Shown here: piece by piece, positions 1-7,844 of the stretch
Position numbering within the stretch: position 1 is the first letter of the stretch
Layout: each line of letters opens with the position of its first letter
Assembly: GCF_017348915.1 (NCBI RefSeq)
Contig: NZ_CP071383.1
Span: 3,720,001 to 3,784,000, forward strand
Source: Leclercia pneumoniae
Lineage (GTDB): Bacteria > Pseudomonadota > Gammaproteobacteria > Enterobacterales > Enterobacteriaceae
Direction of reading: 5' to 3'
Length of the DNA stretch: 64,000 bases
Program-made: the position numbers and the translations under genes
The notes under the pieces: model-generated
Seen by the model: only the letters and a program-made list of their open reading frames with translations
Told to the model about the DNA's origin: nothing
Database searches by the model: none

Positions 1-85
1 CATCGTTATCTGGACGGTACTGAAAAACCAGTCAGCCGAGGAGCTGGCAAAGAGCACCATAGGCGGCCCCGCCGCCCAGAGTTAG
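1..85 (+). CDS. exuT: Hexuronate transporter ExuT, C-terminal fragment
   Basis: An open frame enters from the left edge (codons from base 2) and stops with TAG at 83-85, encoding the last 27 residues, beginning IVIWTVLKNQSAEELAKS. The hydrophobic start followed by a charged tail suits the end of the last membrane helix and cytoplasmic tail of a major-facilitator transporter. It is immediately followed by a terminator and exuR, and in E. coli exuT (galacturonate/glucuronate uptake) precedes exuR in this orientation. The name rests mainly on that gene order, since the fragment is too short to identify alone. Confidence 0.6.
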   Translation, partial: IVIWTVLKNQSAEELAKSTIGGPAAQS

Positions 86-103
86 CGAAGAAAAGTGTGA
101 ACT

Positions 104-130
104 AAAGCCGCCTGTCAGGGCGGCTTTTTT
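104..130 (+). terminator. Rho-independent terminator after exuT
   Basis: An 8-9 bp GC-rich stem (AAGCCGCC / GGCGGCTT) with a six-base loop runs directly into a T run. It lies 19 bases after the exuT stop and upstream of exuR, so exuR should mainly depend on its own promoter. Confidence 0.85.
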
Positions 131-158
131 GATGGCGAAATCTGGTGGGGGTTTAGCA

Positions 159-176
159 AAAGTGGTATAACAAATA
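159..176. promoter_or_regulatory. Candidate ExuR/UxuR operator upstream of exuR
   Basis: The segment around TGGTATAACAAAT matches 14 of 18 positions of the palindromic hexuronate-regulator site as I remember it (AAATTGGTATACCAATTT). It lies 30 bp before the exuR start, where it could mediate autoregulation. The match was made by eye; no binding evidence is available here. Confidence 0.45.
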
Positions 177-205
177 TCATCTGCCGTACCCTGCCTGGAG
201 CGCAT

Positions 206-982
206 ATGGAAATCAACGAACCCCGTCGTCTTTATCAGCAACTTGCTGCCGAGCTGAAAGATCGCATCGAGCAAGGCGTCTATCTGGTGGGCGATAAACT
301 GCCTGCGGAGCGTTTCATTGCCGATGAGAAGAGCGTCAGCCGCACCGTGGTTCGTGAAGCTATCATTATGCTGGAGGTCGAAGGTTACGTCGAAGTGCGT
401 AAAGGTTCAGGCATTCATGTTATCTCCAGCCAGGCAAAACACTCCCCGGCACCGGACGAAAGTCTGGAATTTGCCAGTTACGGCCCCTTTGAGCTTCTGC
501 AGGCGCGTCAGCTTATTGAAAGTAATATCGCCGAGTTTGCCGCCACCCAGGTGACCAAACAGGACATCATGAAGCTGATGGAGATCCAGGATAAAGCGCG
601 TCAGGAAAAATGTTTCCGCGATTCCGAATGGGATTTGCAATTCCATGTCCAGGTGGCCCTCGCAACGCAAAACACGGCACTGGCGGCGATTGTTGAAAAA
701 ATGTGGACTCAGCGCGTTCATAACCCGTACTGGAAAAAACTGCACGATCATATCGATTTACGCACCGTCGATAACTGGTGTGATGATCATGACCAGATCC
801 TTAAAGCATTGATTCGAAAAGATCCGCATGCGGCGAAGCTGGCTATGTGGCAGCACCTCGAGAACACTAAACAGATGCTGTTTAACGAAACGAGTGATGA
901 CTTCGAATTTAACGCTGACCGTTACCTTTTTGCCGAAAATCCGGTTGTTCATCTTGATACTGCCGCAAGCGGCACAAAATAG
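206..982 (+). CDS. exuR: Hexuronate regulon repressor ExuR (GntR family)
   Basis: At 258 residues it equals E. coli ExuR in length. Residues about 9-75 form the GntR winged helix ([13 protein letters not shown], then DKLPAER and [10 protein letters not shown], typical of the FadR subgroup). Residues about 95-230 form the all-helical FCD ligand-binding domain, with spaced acidic and His residues that bind metal in this family. Known family role: represses genes for galacturonate and glucuronate uptake and breakdown (exuT, uxaCA) until a hexuronate or its product binds. It sits directly after exuT, as in E. coli. The ATG at 206 is the first start of the conserved frame. Confidence 0.95.
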   Translation: MEINEPRRLYQQLAAELKDRIEQGVYLVGDKLPAERFIADEKSVSRTVVREAIIMLEVEGYVEVRKGSGIHVISSQAKHSPAPDESLEFASYGPFELLQARQLIESNIAEFAATQVTKQDIMKLMEIQDKARQEKCFRDSEWDLQFHVQVALATQNTALAAIVEKMWTQRVHNPYWKKLHDHIDLRTVDNWCDDHDQILKALIRKDPHAAKLAMWQHLENTKQMLFNETSDDFEFNADRYLFAENPVVHLDTAASGTK

Positions 983-1330
983 TTTTCTTCTCTGCTGGCG
1001 GGCGCATCATTGCGCCTTCTGGCGTCTGTGGGTAAGCAAACCTCTATAGTGTCAGCCTTTGTAAATACCCTCGCGTCCCCTCCCTGGGTTAAGCCAAAAT
1101 CACATCATTATCCTCGCGAAATTCTGTGACGCAGAACTGCGGGGTTTGTTACAATTAGATGCAATTTGCATTTCTGTAAGTTAGTGCTTGCTTACCCAGC
1201 CATTTAACAGGGAACAGTTCTGGCCACACAATGTGTCCGCGAGCGATCATAATGTCTTTATAAAAACTATCGCCGTGCTGTTTTGACCCGGTTGACGGGC
1301 ATGACGTTAACCGATTTCCAGGAACACTGA
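983..1330. other. Intergenic region between exuR and yqjA
   Basis: These 348 bp hold no convincing gene. They must contain the yqjA promoter. In E. coli yqjA-mzrA is activated by CpxR, but I could not find a clean pair of GTAAA half-sites at the usual 5-bp spacing. Isolated GTAA/GTAAA words occur near 1032, 1060 and 1178. An odd-length near-palindrome (ATGCAATTTGCAT) lies near 1160. Confidence 0.5.
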
Positions 1331-1993
1331 ATGGAACTTTTTACCCAATTACTTAATGCCTTATGGGCCCAGGATTTCGAAACCCTGGCCAATCCTTCCA
1401 TGATTGGCATGCTCTATTTTGTCCTGTTTATGATTCTGTTTCTTGAAAACGGCCTGCTGCCCGCCGCGTTTTTGCCGGGCGATAGCTTGCTGGTGCTGGT
1501 AGGGGTGCTCTGCGCAAAGGGGGCGATGGCCTTCCCGCAAACGGTAGTGTTACTGACCATTGCCGCCAGCCTGGGCTGTTGGGTGAGCTACATTCAGGGG
1601 CGATGGCTGGGCAATACGCGTATTGTGCAGAACTGGCTTTCGCATCTTCCGGCGCACTACCATCAGCGTGCGCACCATCTGTTCCATAAGCATGGTCTTT
1701 CCGCCCTGCTGCTTGGCCGTTTTATCGCGTTCGTCCGTACCCTTTTACCTACCATAGCCGGCCTCTCCGGCCTGAACAGCGCCCGTTTTCAGTTCTTCAA
1801 CTGGATGAGCGGCCTGCTCTGGGTACTGATTCTGACCACCCTGGGCTACGCGCTCGGCAAGACGCCCGTGTTCCTTAAATATGAAGACGCGCTAATGTCG
1901 TGCCTGATGTTGCTTCCGGTGGTGCTGCTGGTGTTTGGCCTGATTGGCTCACTGGTTGTTTTGTGGAAGAAAAAACATGGGAGTCGAGGTTAA
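1331..1993 (+). CDS. yqjA: DedA-family inner membrane protein YqjA
   Basis: This 220-residue protein (same length as E. coli YqjA) has several hydrophobic segments and the DedA signature. Residues reported as essential in E. coli YqjA are visible: Glu39 in FLENGLLPA, Asp51 in FLPGDSLL, and the arginines of the [13 protein letters not shown] motif near 130-136. DedA proteins act in membrane homeostasis, with links to proton-motive force, lipid transport and resistance to alkaline pH and cationic peptides. Its end overlaps the start of mzrA, so the two genes form one unit. Confidence 0.95.
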   Translation: MELFTQLLNALWAQDFETLANPSMIGMLYFVLFMILFLENGLLPAAFLPGDSLLVLVGVLCAKGAMAFPQTVVLLTIAASLGCWVSYIQGRWLGNTRIVQNWLSHLPAHYHQRAHHLFHKHGLSALLLGRFIAFVRTLLPTIAGLSGLNSARFQFFNWMSGLLWVLILTTLGYALGKTPVFLKYEDALMSCLMLLPVVLLVFGLIGSLVVLWKKKHGSRG

Positions 1994-2369
1994 CGTGCGC
2001 CTCTCAATGCGACAGTTTACTTACGCCATGGTGGCGCTGTGTATGCTCAGCGCCATGCTGCTGGTCTGGAAAGCGCTCCAGACCCACGAGTCTACGCTGG
2101 CGATTCGCCCGGTGATTCAGGGTTCGAGCGTGCCAGATGGCTTTTCCATCTGGCACCATCTGGATGCTAATGGCATTCGCTTTAAAAGCATTACGCCTCA
2201 GAATGACGTGCTGTTAATCACCTTCGATTCCAGCGCCCAAAGCGCTGAAGCGAAAAAGGTGCTCGACCGTACGCTGCCGCAGGGTTATATCATCGCGCAA
2301 CAGGATGATCCTAACCAGACTGCACTCTGGCTAACTCGCCTGCGTGATACCTCTCGCCTGGCGGGCTAA
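1977..2369 (+). CDS. mzrA: EnvZ/OmpR modulator MzrA
   Basis: A small bitopic inner membrane protein: short cytoplasmic N-terminus, one membrane helix (about residues 16-34) and a periplasmic domain containing [19 protein letters not shown] and GYIIAQQD, conserved with E. coli MzrA. In E. coli it connects the Cpx response to EnvZ/OmpR by interacting with EnvZ. Two starts are plausible. ATG 1977 (130 residues) has GGAAG seven bases upstream and overlaps yqjA by 17 bp. GTG 1995 (124 residues) lies one base after the yqjA stop and has GAGG upstream. I chose ATG; both give the same membrane and periplasmic parts. Confidence 0.88.
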   Translation: MGVEVNVRLSMRQFTYAMVALCMLSAMLLVWKALQTHESTLAIRPVIQGSSVPDGFSIWHHLDANGIRFKSITPQNDVLLITFDSSAQSAEAKKVLDRTLPQGYIIAQQDDPNQTALWLTRLRDTSRLAG

Positions 2370-2523
2370 ACTTCCAGGATTCTGAATCTTTTCACCCACT
2401 TTGGTGATATCGCCGTTTACTTACTATGCTTAAGTACGCGGAGCACCTCTCGATGTACTCCGCAGCACTCTGGAAAATCGGCATTTCGTTAGGATTTGCC
2501 GTTAACAATGGAAGGTTTCAATC

Positions 2524-2892
2524 ATGAATTACCGCATCGTTCTGGGTCTTGCCCTTTTTTCAATTAGCACAGCGTCTTTCGCCACTTCCCTGTGTCAGGA
2601 GAAGGAACAGGATATCAAGCGTGAGATCAGTTACGCCGAAAAGCATAACAATCAGAGCCGCATCAGTGGTCTGAAAAAAGCGCTGAGTGAAGTACAGGCG
2701 AACTGTACGGACAGTAAGCTGCGTGCTGAACACCAGAAAGATATTGCTGAGCAGAAAGAAGAGATTGCCGAACGCCGTCAGGATCTGGTGGAAGCAAAAG
2801 CGAAAGGCGATGCGGATAAGATCGAAAAGCGTGAAAAGAAACTGAAAGAAGCGCAGGAAGAGCTGCATGCGCTGGAGTCTCGCGATTATTAA
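2524..2892 (+). CDS. yqjC: Periplasmic DUF1090 protein YqjC
   Basis: A 122-residue protein, as in E. coli. An N-terminal signal peptide (MNYRIVLGLALFSISTASFA, cleavage likely near residue 20) is followed by an almost entirely helical, highly charged body rich in Lys, Glu and Gln, probably a coiled coil. Two cysteines lie in the mature part. The function is not established. It heads the yqjC-yqjD-yqjE-yqjK group, all on the same strand with short gaps, a group linked in E. coli to stationary phase and stress. Confidence 0.9.
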   Translation: MNYRIVLGLALFSISTASFATSLCQEKEQDIKREISYAEKHNNQSRISGLKKALSEVQANCTDSKLRAEHQKDIAEQKEEIAERRQDLVEAKAKGDADKIEKREKKLKEAQEELHALESRDY

Positions 2893-2921
2893 GCCAACGG
2901 AAGTCTTAACAGGAGAGAATC

Positions 2922-3227
2922 ATGTCCAAAGATACCACATCGGAACATCTGCGCGCTGAACTGAAATCCCTGGCGGATACCCTGGAAGAGGTGCTGAATA
3001 CCTCTTCAGACAAATCAAAGGAAGAGCTGAGCAAACTGCGCAGTAAAGCCGAAAGCGCCCTGAAAGACAGCCGTTATCGCCTGGGTGAGACAGGTGACGC
3101 GCTGGCCAAACAGACCCGTGAAGCAGCCGCTCGCGCGGATGAATATGTACGTGACAACCCGTGGACCGGAGTGGGCATTGGCGCCGCTATCGGTGTCGTT
3201 CTGGGTGTCCTGCTGACGCGTCGTTGA
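2922..3227 (+). CDS. yqjD: Ribosome-associated inner membrane protein YqjD (ElaB/YqjD family)
   Basis: At 101 residues it matches E. coli YqjD. The first two thirds is a charged amphipathic helical domain. The C-terminus is a single glycine-rich membrane helix (DNPWTGVGIGAAIGVVLGVL) ending in TRR, the hallmark of this tail-anchored family. In E. coli YqjD is made in stationary phase and tethers ribosomes to the inner membrane, inhibiting growth when overproduced. An AGGAGAG ribosome-binding site lies just before the ATG. yqjE follows after two bases. Confidence 0.93.
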   Translation: MSKDTTSEHLRAELKSLADTLEEVLNTSSDKSKEELSKLRSKAESALKDSRYRLGETGDALAKQTREAAARADEYVRDNPWTGVGIGAAIGVVLGVLLTRR

Positions 3228-3229
3228 TT

Positions 3230-3628
3230 ATGGAAGATCCTCGTCAAGCACAAGGCCCTGCAAAAAACGTCCTCGGCATTGGGCAGCGTATTTTAACCAC
3301 TCTGGTTGGCATCGTGGAGACACGCGTCAGGCTGGCTGTGGTTGAACTTGAAGAGGAGAAGGCCAACCTCTTCCAGATGCTGCTTATGCTGGGGCTGACC
3401 ATGCTCTTCGCCGCCTTTGGCCTGATGAGCCTGATGGTGCTGATTATCTGGGCGATTGATCCGCAGTATCGTCTGAACGCCATGATCGCGACTACCGTAG
3501 TATTGCTGGTGGCAGCCCTGATTGGCGGGATTTGGACGATGCGCAAAGCGCGTCAGTCAAGCCTGCTCCGTCATACTCGTCATGAACTGGCCAACGACCG
3601 GTCTCTGCTGGAGGATGACAAGTCGTGA
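3230..3628 (+). CDS. yqjE: Inner membrane protein YqjE (phage holin superfamily III-like)
   Basis: A 132-residue protein with two strong membrane helices near residues 45-68 and 80-103, flanked by charged cytoplasmic ends. The segment AVVELEEEKANLFQ and the C-terminal LLRHTRHELANDR are conserved with E. coli YqjE. The ATG at 3230 was chosen because it falls two bases after the yqjD stop and gives the family length; an upstream in-frame start would lie inside yqjD. Biochemical function is unknown. The family is grouped with phage holin-like membrane proteins on topology. Confidence 0.92.
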   Translation: MEDPRQAQGPAKNVLGIGQRILTTLVGIVETRVRLAVVELEEEKANLFQMLLMLGLTMLFAAFGLMSLMVLIIWAIDPQYRLNAMIATTVVLLVAALIGGIWTMRKARQSSLLRHTRHELANDRSLLEDDKS

Positions 3629-3924
3629 GTGACAAATCAGATCGTCAACAGCGAAAGGCGTATCTGCTGAGCCAGATCCAACAGCAGCGGTTGGATCTGT
3701 CCGCCAGCCGTCGCGACTGGCTAGCCGTAACGCGTTCGTACGATCGCGGCTGGAATACCTTTCTGAGCTTACGCTCATGGGCGCTGGTTGGCAGCAGCGT
3801 GATGGCTATCTGGACGGTACGCCATCCCAATCTTCTGGTTCGCTGGGCACGTCGCGGTTTTGGCGCATGGACCGCATGGCGACTGGTTAAGTCGACCCTT
3901 CGCCAGCAACAACTGGGTAATTAG
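3625..3924 (+). CDS. yqjK: YqjK-like protein
   Basis: 99 residues, as in E. coli. It begins with GTG in a GTGA overlap with the yqjE stop, indicating translational coupling. It is strongly basic, with a helical N-terminus (KAYLLSQIQQQRLDLSASR) and one probable membrane helix (SWALVGSSVMAIWTV). The conserved ending WARRGFGAWTAWRLVKSTL matches E. coli YqjK. Function unknown; the tight linkage suggests it works with YqjD and YqjE at the membrane. Confidence 0.9.
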   Translation: MSDKSDRQQRKAYLLSQIQQQRLDLSASRRDWLAVTRSYDRGWNTFLSLRSWALVGSSVMAIWTVRHPNLLVRWARRGFGAWTAWRLVKSTLRQQQLGN

Positions 3925-3932
3925 CCCCACTC

Positions 3933-3964
3933 CGCAGGCCGGGTTAGTCCTCTTCCGGCCTGCG
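3933..3964 (+). terminator. Hairpin after yqjK
   Basis: A perfect 10-bp stem (CGCAGGCCGG / CCGGCCTGCG) starts nine bases after the yqjK stop. No T run follows, so it could be a Rho-assisted terminator or an mRNA-stabilising 3' structure ending the yqjC-K unit. Confidence 0.5.
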
Positions 3965-4134
3965 CACCCCTTACTGATTGCTCAATATCTTTGATTAAGA
4001 TTGACAGTTTTCCTTGCTAACAATTGCCAATCGCCCCGTTTAATATCCTCTCCATCGACAGCAAATGCGCGGCAGGTGCCCGGATTTGCGGAAAAATAAA
4101 AATCAGCAGCCCTTGTGGTTTCGTGGAGAGTAAA

Positions 4135-4527
4135 ATGAAAAAATTAGAAGATGTTGGTGTACTGGTTGCGCGTATTTTGATGCCGATTCTGTTTATTACA
4201 GCAGGCTGGGGCAAAATCACTGGTTACGCAGGAACGCAACAGTATATGGAAGCCATGGGCGTACCGGGGTTCCTGCTGCCTCTGACCATCCTGCTTGAGT
4301 TTGGCGGCGGTCTGGCAATTCTGTTCGGTTTCCTGACCCGTACCACCGCGCTGTTCACCGCAGGCTTTACTCTGCTGACGGCATTCATCTTCCACAGTAA
4401 TTTTGCAGAAGGCGTGAACTCTCTGATGTTCATGAAAAACCTGACTATCGCAGGCGGTTTCCTGCTGCTGGGTATCACCGGTCCAGGCGCATTCAGCATC
4501 GACCGTGTGCTGAATAAAAAGTGGTAA
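4135..4527 (+). CDS. yqjF: DoxX-family inner membrane protein YqjF
   Basis: The 130-residue product has four hydrophobic segments and the DoxX pattern: GVLVARILMPILFITAGWGKITGY at the start, then EFGGGLAILFGFLTR, and a closing GPGAFSIDRV. Its length equals E. coli YqjF. The ATG at 4135 follows a GGAGAG site; a longer in-frame extension from 4024 shows no family similarity. DoxX/DoxD-like proteins are membrane oxidoreductase-related. E. coli YqjF has been reported to respond to nitroaromatic metabolites, where YhaJ, encoded nearby at 6092-6988, is the activator. Confidence 0.92.
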   Translation: MKKLEDVGVLVARILMPILFITAGWGKITGYAGTQQYMEAMGVPGFLLPLTILLEFGGGLAILFGFLTRTTALFTAGFTLLTAFIFHSNFAEGVNSLMFMKNLTIAGGFLLLGITGPGAFSIDRVLNKKW

Positions 4528-4595
4528 GCCGATTACCCGAGTAAACTTGAAGCGAGGAGATATCTCCTCGCTTTGGCTATCTGAAGGAGGAAAAA

Positions 4596-5582
4596 ATGGG
4601 ACAACTTGTTGAGGGCGTCTGGCAGGATACCTGGTACGACACCAAATCTACCGGAGGACGTTTTAAGCGTTCTGTTTCTGCCTTCCGCAACTGGCTCACC
4701 GCCGACGGCTCCGCCGGCCCGAGCGGTGAAGGCGGCTTCGCGGCGGAGAAAGACCGTTATCATCTCTACGTTTCACTCGCCTGTCCGTGGGCGCATCGCA
4801 CACTGATTGTCCGCACGCTGAAAGGGCTGGAATCGCTGATCCCCGTTTCGGTCGTTAACCCGCTGATGCTGGAAAACGGCTGGACCTTCGACAAGGATTT
4901 CCCGGCCGCCACGGGCGATGACCTCTATCACCACGATTTTCTCTATCAGCTCTATCTGCGTGCCGATCCACATTACACTGGACGCGTCACCGTTCCGGTA
5001 CTGTGGGATAAGAAAAACCAGACCATCGTCAGCAATGAATCGGCTGAAATTATCCGCATGTTCAATACCGCTTTTGATGCTCACGGCGCGCGGGCGGGCG
5101 ATTATTATCCCACTGAACTGCGGGAAAAAATTGATGAGCTGAATAGCTGGATTTACGACAACGTCAATAACGGTGTTTACAAGGCCGGGTTTGCCACCAG
5201 CCAGGAAGCTTACGACGAGGCGGTCGAGAAAGTCTTTGAGTCGCTGGAGCGCATTGAGCAGATCCTTGGCCAGCATCGCTACCTCACCGGCGATCGACTG
5301 ACAGAAGCCGATATTCGTCTGTGGACAACGCTGGTACGTTTCGATCCGGTCTATGTCACCCACTTTAAATGCGATAAGCATCGCATCAGCGATTATATGA
5401 ACCTGTATGGTTTCCTGCGCGACATCTACCAGATGCCGGGGATTGCCGAAACGGTCGATTTTGACCACATCCGCACCCACTATTACCGCAGCCATAAAAC
5501 CATCAACCCAACGGGTATTATCTCCATTGGTCCATGGCAGGATCTGAACGAACCGCATGGCCGTGACGTCCGTTTCGGCTAA
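4596..5582 (+). CDS. yqjG: Glutathionyl-hydroquinone reductase YqjG
   Basis: A 328-residue xi-class glutathione transferase, the same length as E. coli YqjG. The N-terminal thioredoxin-like domain carries the catalytic Cys63 in SLACPWAHRT. The C-terminal helical domain spans about 170-315. The enzyme uses glutathione to reduce glutathionyl-hydroquinones to hydroquinones. A strong AAGGAGG site precedes the ATG. It follows yqjF by 68 bp with no terminator between, so the two may be co-transcribed. An intrinsic terminator closes the unit. Confidence 0.95.
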   Translation: MGQLVEGVWQDTWYDTKSTGGRFKRSVSAFRNWLTADGSAGPSGEGGFAAEKDRYHLYVSLACPWAHRTLIVRTLKGLESLIPVSVVNPLMLENGWTFDKDFPAATGDDLYHHDFLYQLYLRADPHYTGRVTVPVLWDKKNQTIVSNESAEIIRMFNTAFDAHGARAGDYYPTELREKIDELNSWIYDNVNNGVYKAGFATSQEAYDEAVEKVFESLERIEQILGQHRYLTGDRLTEADIRLWTTLVRFDPVYVTHFKCDKHRISDYMNLYGFLRDIYQMPGIAETVDFDHIRTHYYRSHKTINPTGIISIGPWQDLNEPHGRDVRFG

Positions 5583-5589
5583 ATATTCA

Positions 5590-5614
5590 GGGCATCAATT
5601 GATGCCCTTTTTTT
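5590..5614 (+). terminator. Rho-independent terminator after yqjG
   Basis: A seven-base stem GGGCATC/GATGCCC with an AATT loop is followed by seven T residues, starting eight bases after the yqjG stop. Confidence 0.92.
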
Positions 5615-5688
5615 ATTCACAATCTCCGTCTATTCTTACCTCGATCGCTTAGAAAACAAGTGATTGACTGATTATTGAGGCAAGATAT

Positions 5689-6054
5689 ATGGACTGGTAT
5701 CTCCAAGTACTGCGCAACTACATTGGATTTGGTGGCCGCGCCCGCCGCAAAGAGTACTGGATGTTTGTTCTGGTGAACTTCATCCTTATCCTCGTGCTGG
5801 GCATCCTCGATAAAATGCTCGGCTGGGAGCGCGCCGGGGGCGAAGGGGTGCTGACGACGATTTATGGTCTGCTGGTTCTGCTGCCGTCCTGGGCTGTTCT
5901 GTTCCGGCGCCTGCACGACACTGACCGTTCGGCGTGGTGGCTGTTGCTGGTGCTTATTCCCATCGTCGGCTGGCTAATTATTCTGATCTTCAACTGCCAG
6001 GCTGGCACGCCGGGTGAAAACCGCTTCGGGCCGGATCCTAAACGGCAAGCTTGA
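5689..6054 (+). CDS. yhaH: DUF805 inner membrane protein YhaH
   Basis: 121 residues with three membrane helices and the DUF805 signature: GRARRKEYWMF near the start, LFRRLHDTDRSAWW in the middle, and GTPGENRFGPDP at the end. It matches E. coli YhaH rather than its neighbour YhaI in length and in the WYLQVLRNYIGF start. No second copy (yhaI) is present here. DUF805 proteins have no firm function; they are small integral membrane proteins. An AGGCAAG-type site precedes the ATG. Confidence 0.93.
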   Translation: MDWYLQVLRNYIGFGGRARRKEYWMFVLVNFILILVLGILDKMLGWERAGGEGVLTTIYGLLVLLPSWAVLFRRLHDTDRSAWWLLLVLIPIVGWLIILIFNCQAGTPGENRFGPDPKRQA

Positions 6055-6060
6055 TACCTT

Positions 6061-6085
6061 GCCCGGCGGCATTGCGCCACCGGGC
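6061..6085. repeat. REP-like GC hairpin between convergent yhaH and yhaJ
   Basis: GCCCGGCGGCATTGCGCCACCGGGC forms a strong imperfect hairpin lacking a T run on either side. The GCCGG/CCGGC core resembles enterobacterial repetitive extragenic palindromes. It fills the gap between two convergent genes and may protect or end both mRNAs. Confidence 0.55.
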
Positions 6086-6091
6086 ATGCGC

Positions 6092-6988
6092 TTATTTGAC
6101 GGTAAACAGCTTCTGGATCTCGCGCAGGCACCAGGATTTGGCCTCGCCCATACTGTCCCGACGCCACGCCATAATGATATCCACTTCGCTAGTGTACTCC
6201 GGACTGACCACGCGCAGGCGCCCTTCAGCAATATCTTTTTCCACAAACGGATAAGGCATAGTGGCGACGCCCAGCCCGGCCAACAGCGCCTGGCGTTTAT
6301 CTTCCAGCGTACTGACGGTGAGACGCGGCTGCTTATCCAGCAGCTGCACGGTCAGTACCGGACGTTCGCGGGCGGTATCGGCCACCGCCACACCACGGTA
6401 CTTTACGCGGGTAACTTCTGAGAGCGGCTCAGGCTCGTCATGAATCGGATGATCCGGGGCAGCAACATAGACATTCATTACGCTATAGAGCTTACGGGAG
6501 TTGATCTCAGACGAGGATCGGAAGTGCATGTCCGGCGCAATGACAATATCCGCCCTGCCTGTTTCAAGACGCTCCCACGCCCCTGCCAGCACCTCGGTGA
6601 TAATCGACAGCTGCGTATTGGCTTTATCCGCCAGTCTTTCTACCAGCGGGAAGAGCACGTGCGTCGGGACGAGTGCTTCTGTTACCAGAGTGAGATGAGT
6701 CTCCCAGCCGCGAGCCAGAGCCTCTGCATCGGTAGTGAGTTTATCAGCCGCCTCCAGCAGTACACGCCCGCGCTCAAGCAACATGCGGCCAACATTGGTG
6801 AATTTTGTTCGATGACCGGAGCGGTCAAATAACACCACATCCAGCTCTTCTTCCAGCTTCTGCATGGTGTAACTCAGGGCTGACGGCACGCGCCCCAGCT
6901 CGTCTGCAGCCGCAGCAAAGCTGCCACGTCTGTCAATCGCGTCCATGACGCGCAGCGCTTCAAGCGTCAGTGCTCTCTCTTTAGCCAT
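6092..6988 (-). CDS. yhaJ: LysR-family regulator YhaJ
   Basis: 298 residues, nearly identical to E. coli YhaJ throughout the N-terminus (MAKERALTLEALRVMDAIDR, helix-turn-helix at about 18-45 with FAAAADELGRVPSALSYTMQ). Residues about 90-295 form the type 2 periplasmic-binding-like effector domain. In E. coli YhaJ activates yqjF in response to nitrotoluene breakdown products and affects type III secretion in pathogenic strains. It is divergent from yhaK across a 105-bp gap, a common arrangement for a LysR regulator and a target. Confidence 0.93.
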   Translation of the reverse strand: MAKERALTLEALRVMDAIDRRGSFAAAADELGRVPSALSYTMQKLEEELDVVLFDRSGHRTKFTNVGRMLLERGRVLLEAADKLTTDAEALARGWETHLTLVTEALVPTHVLFPLVERLADKANTQLSIITEVLAGAWERLETGRADIVIAPDMHFRSSSEINSRKLYSVMNVYVAAPDHPIHDEPEPLSEVTRVKYRGVAVADTARERPVLTVQLLDKQPRLTVSTLEDKRQALLAGLGVATMPYPFVEKDIAEGRLRVVSPEYTSEVDIIMAWRRDSMGEAKSWCLREIQKLFTVK

Positions 6989-7093
6989 AACGTTATCATT
7001 CAGGAAATTTGAACATAGTGGGCAGAATATCTGGCTAACAATGCAGCGTCCATACCTTTACCATTGTTTTAGTGTAAAGAGAGGTCAAGCATT

Positions 7094-7795
7094 ATGATTA
7101 CTACAAGAACTGCAAAGCAGTGTGGACAAGCCGACTTCGGTTGGTTGCAGGCCCGCTATACCTTTTCCTTTGGACACTACTTTGACCCGAAACTGTTGGG
7201 CTACGCCTCACTGCGCGTGCTGAATCAGGAAGTGCTTGCACCAGGCGCCTCCTTCCAGCCGCGTACCTATCCTAAAGTGGATATCCTTAATGTGATTCTG
7301 GAAGGCGAAGCCGAGTACCGCGACAGCGAAGGCAATCATGTCCAGGCGAAGGCCGGTGAAGCGCTGTTGATTGCCACCCAACCAGGCACAAGTTATAGCG
7401 AGCATAATCTCAGCAAAGACAAAACGCTGACCCGCCTGCAGCTGTGGCTGGACGCATGCCCGGAGCGTGAAAATGCACCGGTTCAGAAGATGGTATTGCA
7501 GGACGGTAAGCAGCAGCTGCTCGCTTCGCCGGACGGCAGCCAGGGTAGCCTGCAACTGCGCCAGCAGATTTGGCTGCATCATATTGAGCTGAAGAAAGGC
7601 GAGGAGCTTAGCTTCCAGCTGCATGGCCCGCGCGCCTATCTGCAGTCGATTCACGGCACGGTACATGCCGTCACGCATGCGCAAGGGAAAGAAGCGCTGA
7701 CCTGTGGTGACGGGGCGTTTATTCGTGATGAAGCGAATATTACCCTGGTCGCGGATACACCGCTGCGCGCATTGCTGATTGATTTGCCTGTGTGA
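7094..7795 (+). CDS. yhaK: Pirin-like bicupin YhaK
   Basis: 233 residues, the length of E. coli YhaK. Two cupin beta-barrels are expected (about 20-125 and 140-230). The N-terminal half shows the pirin pattern with FSFGHYFDP, QPRTYPKVDILNVILEGE and AKAGEALLI. In E. coli YhaK is a cytosolic, redox-sensitive bicupin proposed as a marker of nitrosative or oxidative stress; no enzyme activity is firmly assigned. It is divergent from yhaJ and probably regulated by it, by inference from position. An AAGAGAGG site lies upstream of the ATG. Confidence 0.93.
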   Translation: MITTRTAKQCGQADFGWLQARYTFSFGHYFDPKLLGYASLRVLNQEVLAPGASFQPRTYPKVDILNVILEGEAEYRDSEGNHVQAKAGEALLIATQPGTSYSEHNLSKDKTLTRLQLWLDACPERENAPVQKMVLQDGKQQLLASPDGSQGSLQLRQQIWLHHIELKKGEELSFQLHGPRAYLQSIHGTVHAVTHAQGKEALTCGDGAFIRDEANITLVADTPLRALLIDLPV

Positions 7796-7808
7796 CGATA
7801 ATACCTGC

Positions 7809-7833
7809 TGACCCTCTCAGAAAGAGAGGGTCA
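7809..7833. terminator. Hairpin between convergent yhaK and cyuA
   Basis: A perfect 10-bp stem TGACCCTCTC/GAGAGGGTCA with a five-base loop lies 12 bp from each gene end. Without a strong T run, it is at best a bidirectional weak terminator. A similar polypyrimidine/polypurine hairpin occurs at 38073-38095. Confidence 0.55.
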
Positions 7834-7844
7834 GGGGAAAGGCG

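Noticed and set aside
983..1330. CpxR box upstream of yqjA
   Set aside because: Single GTAA words occur but no pair at the required spacing was found, so no site is claimed.
4024..4134. N-terminal extension of YqjF
   Set aside because: The upstream codons lack family similarity and the ATG at 4135 has a good ribosome-binding site and gives the usual length.
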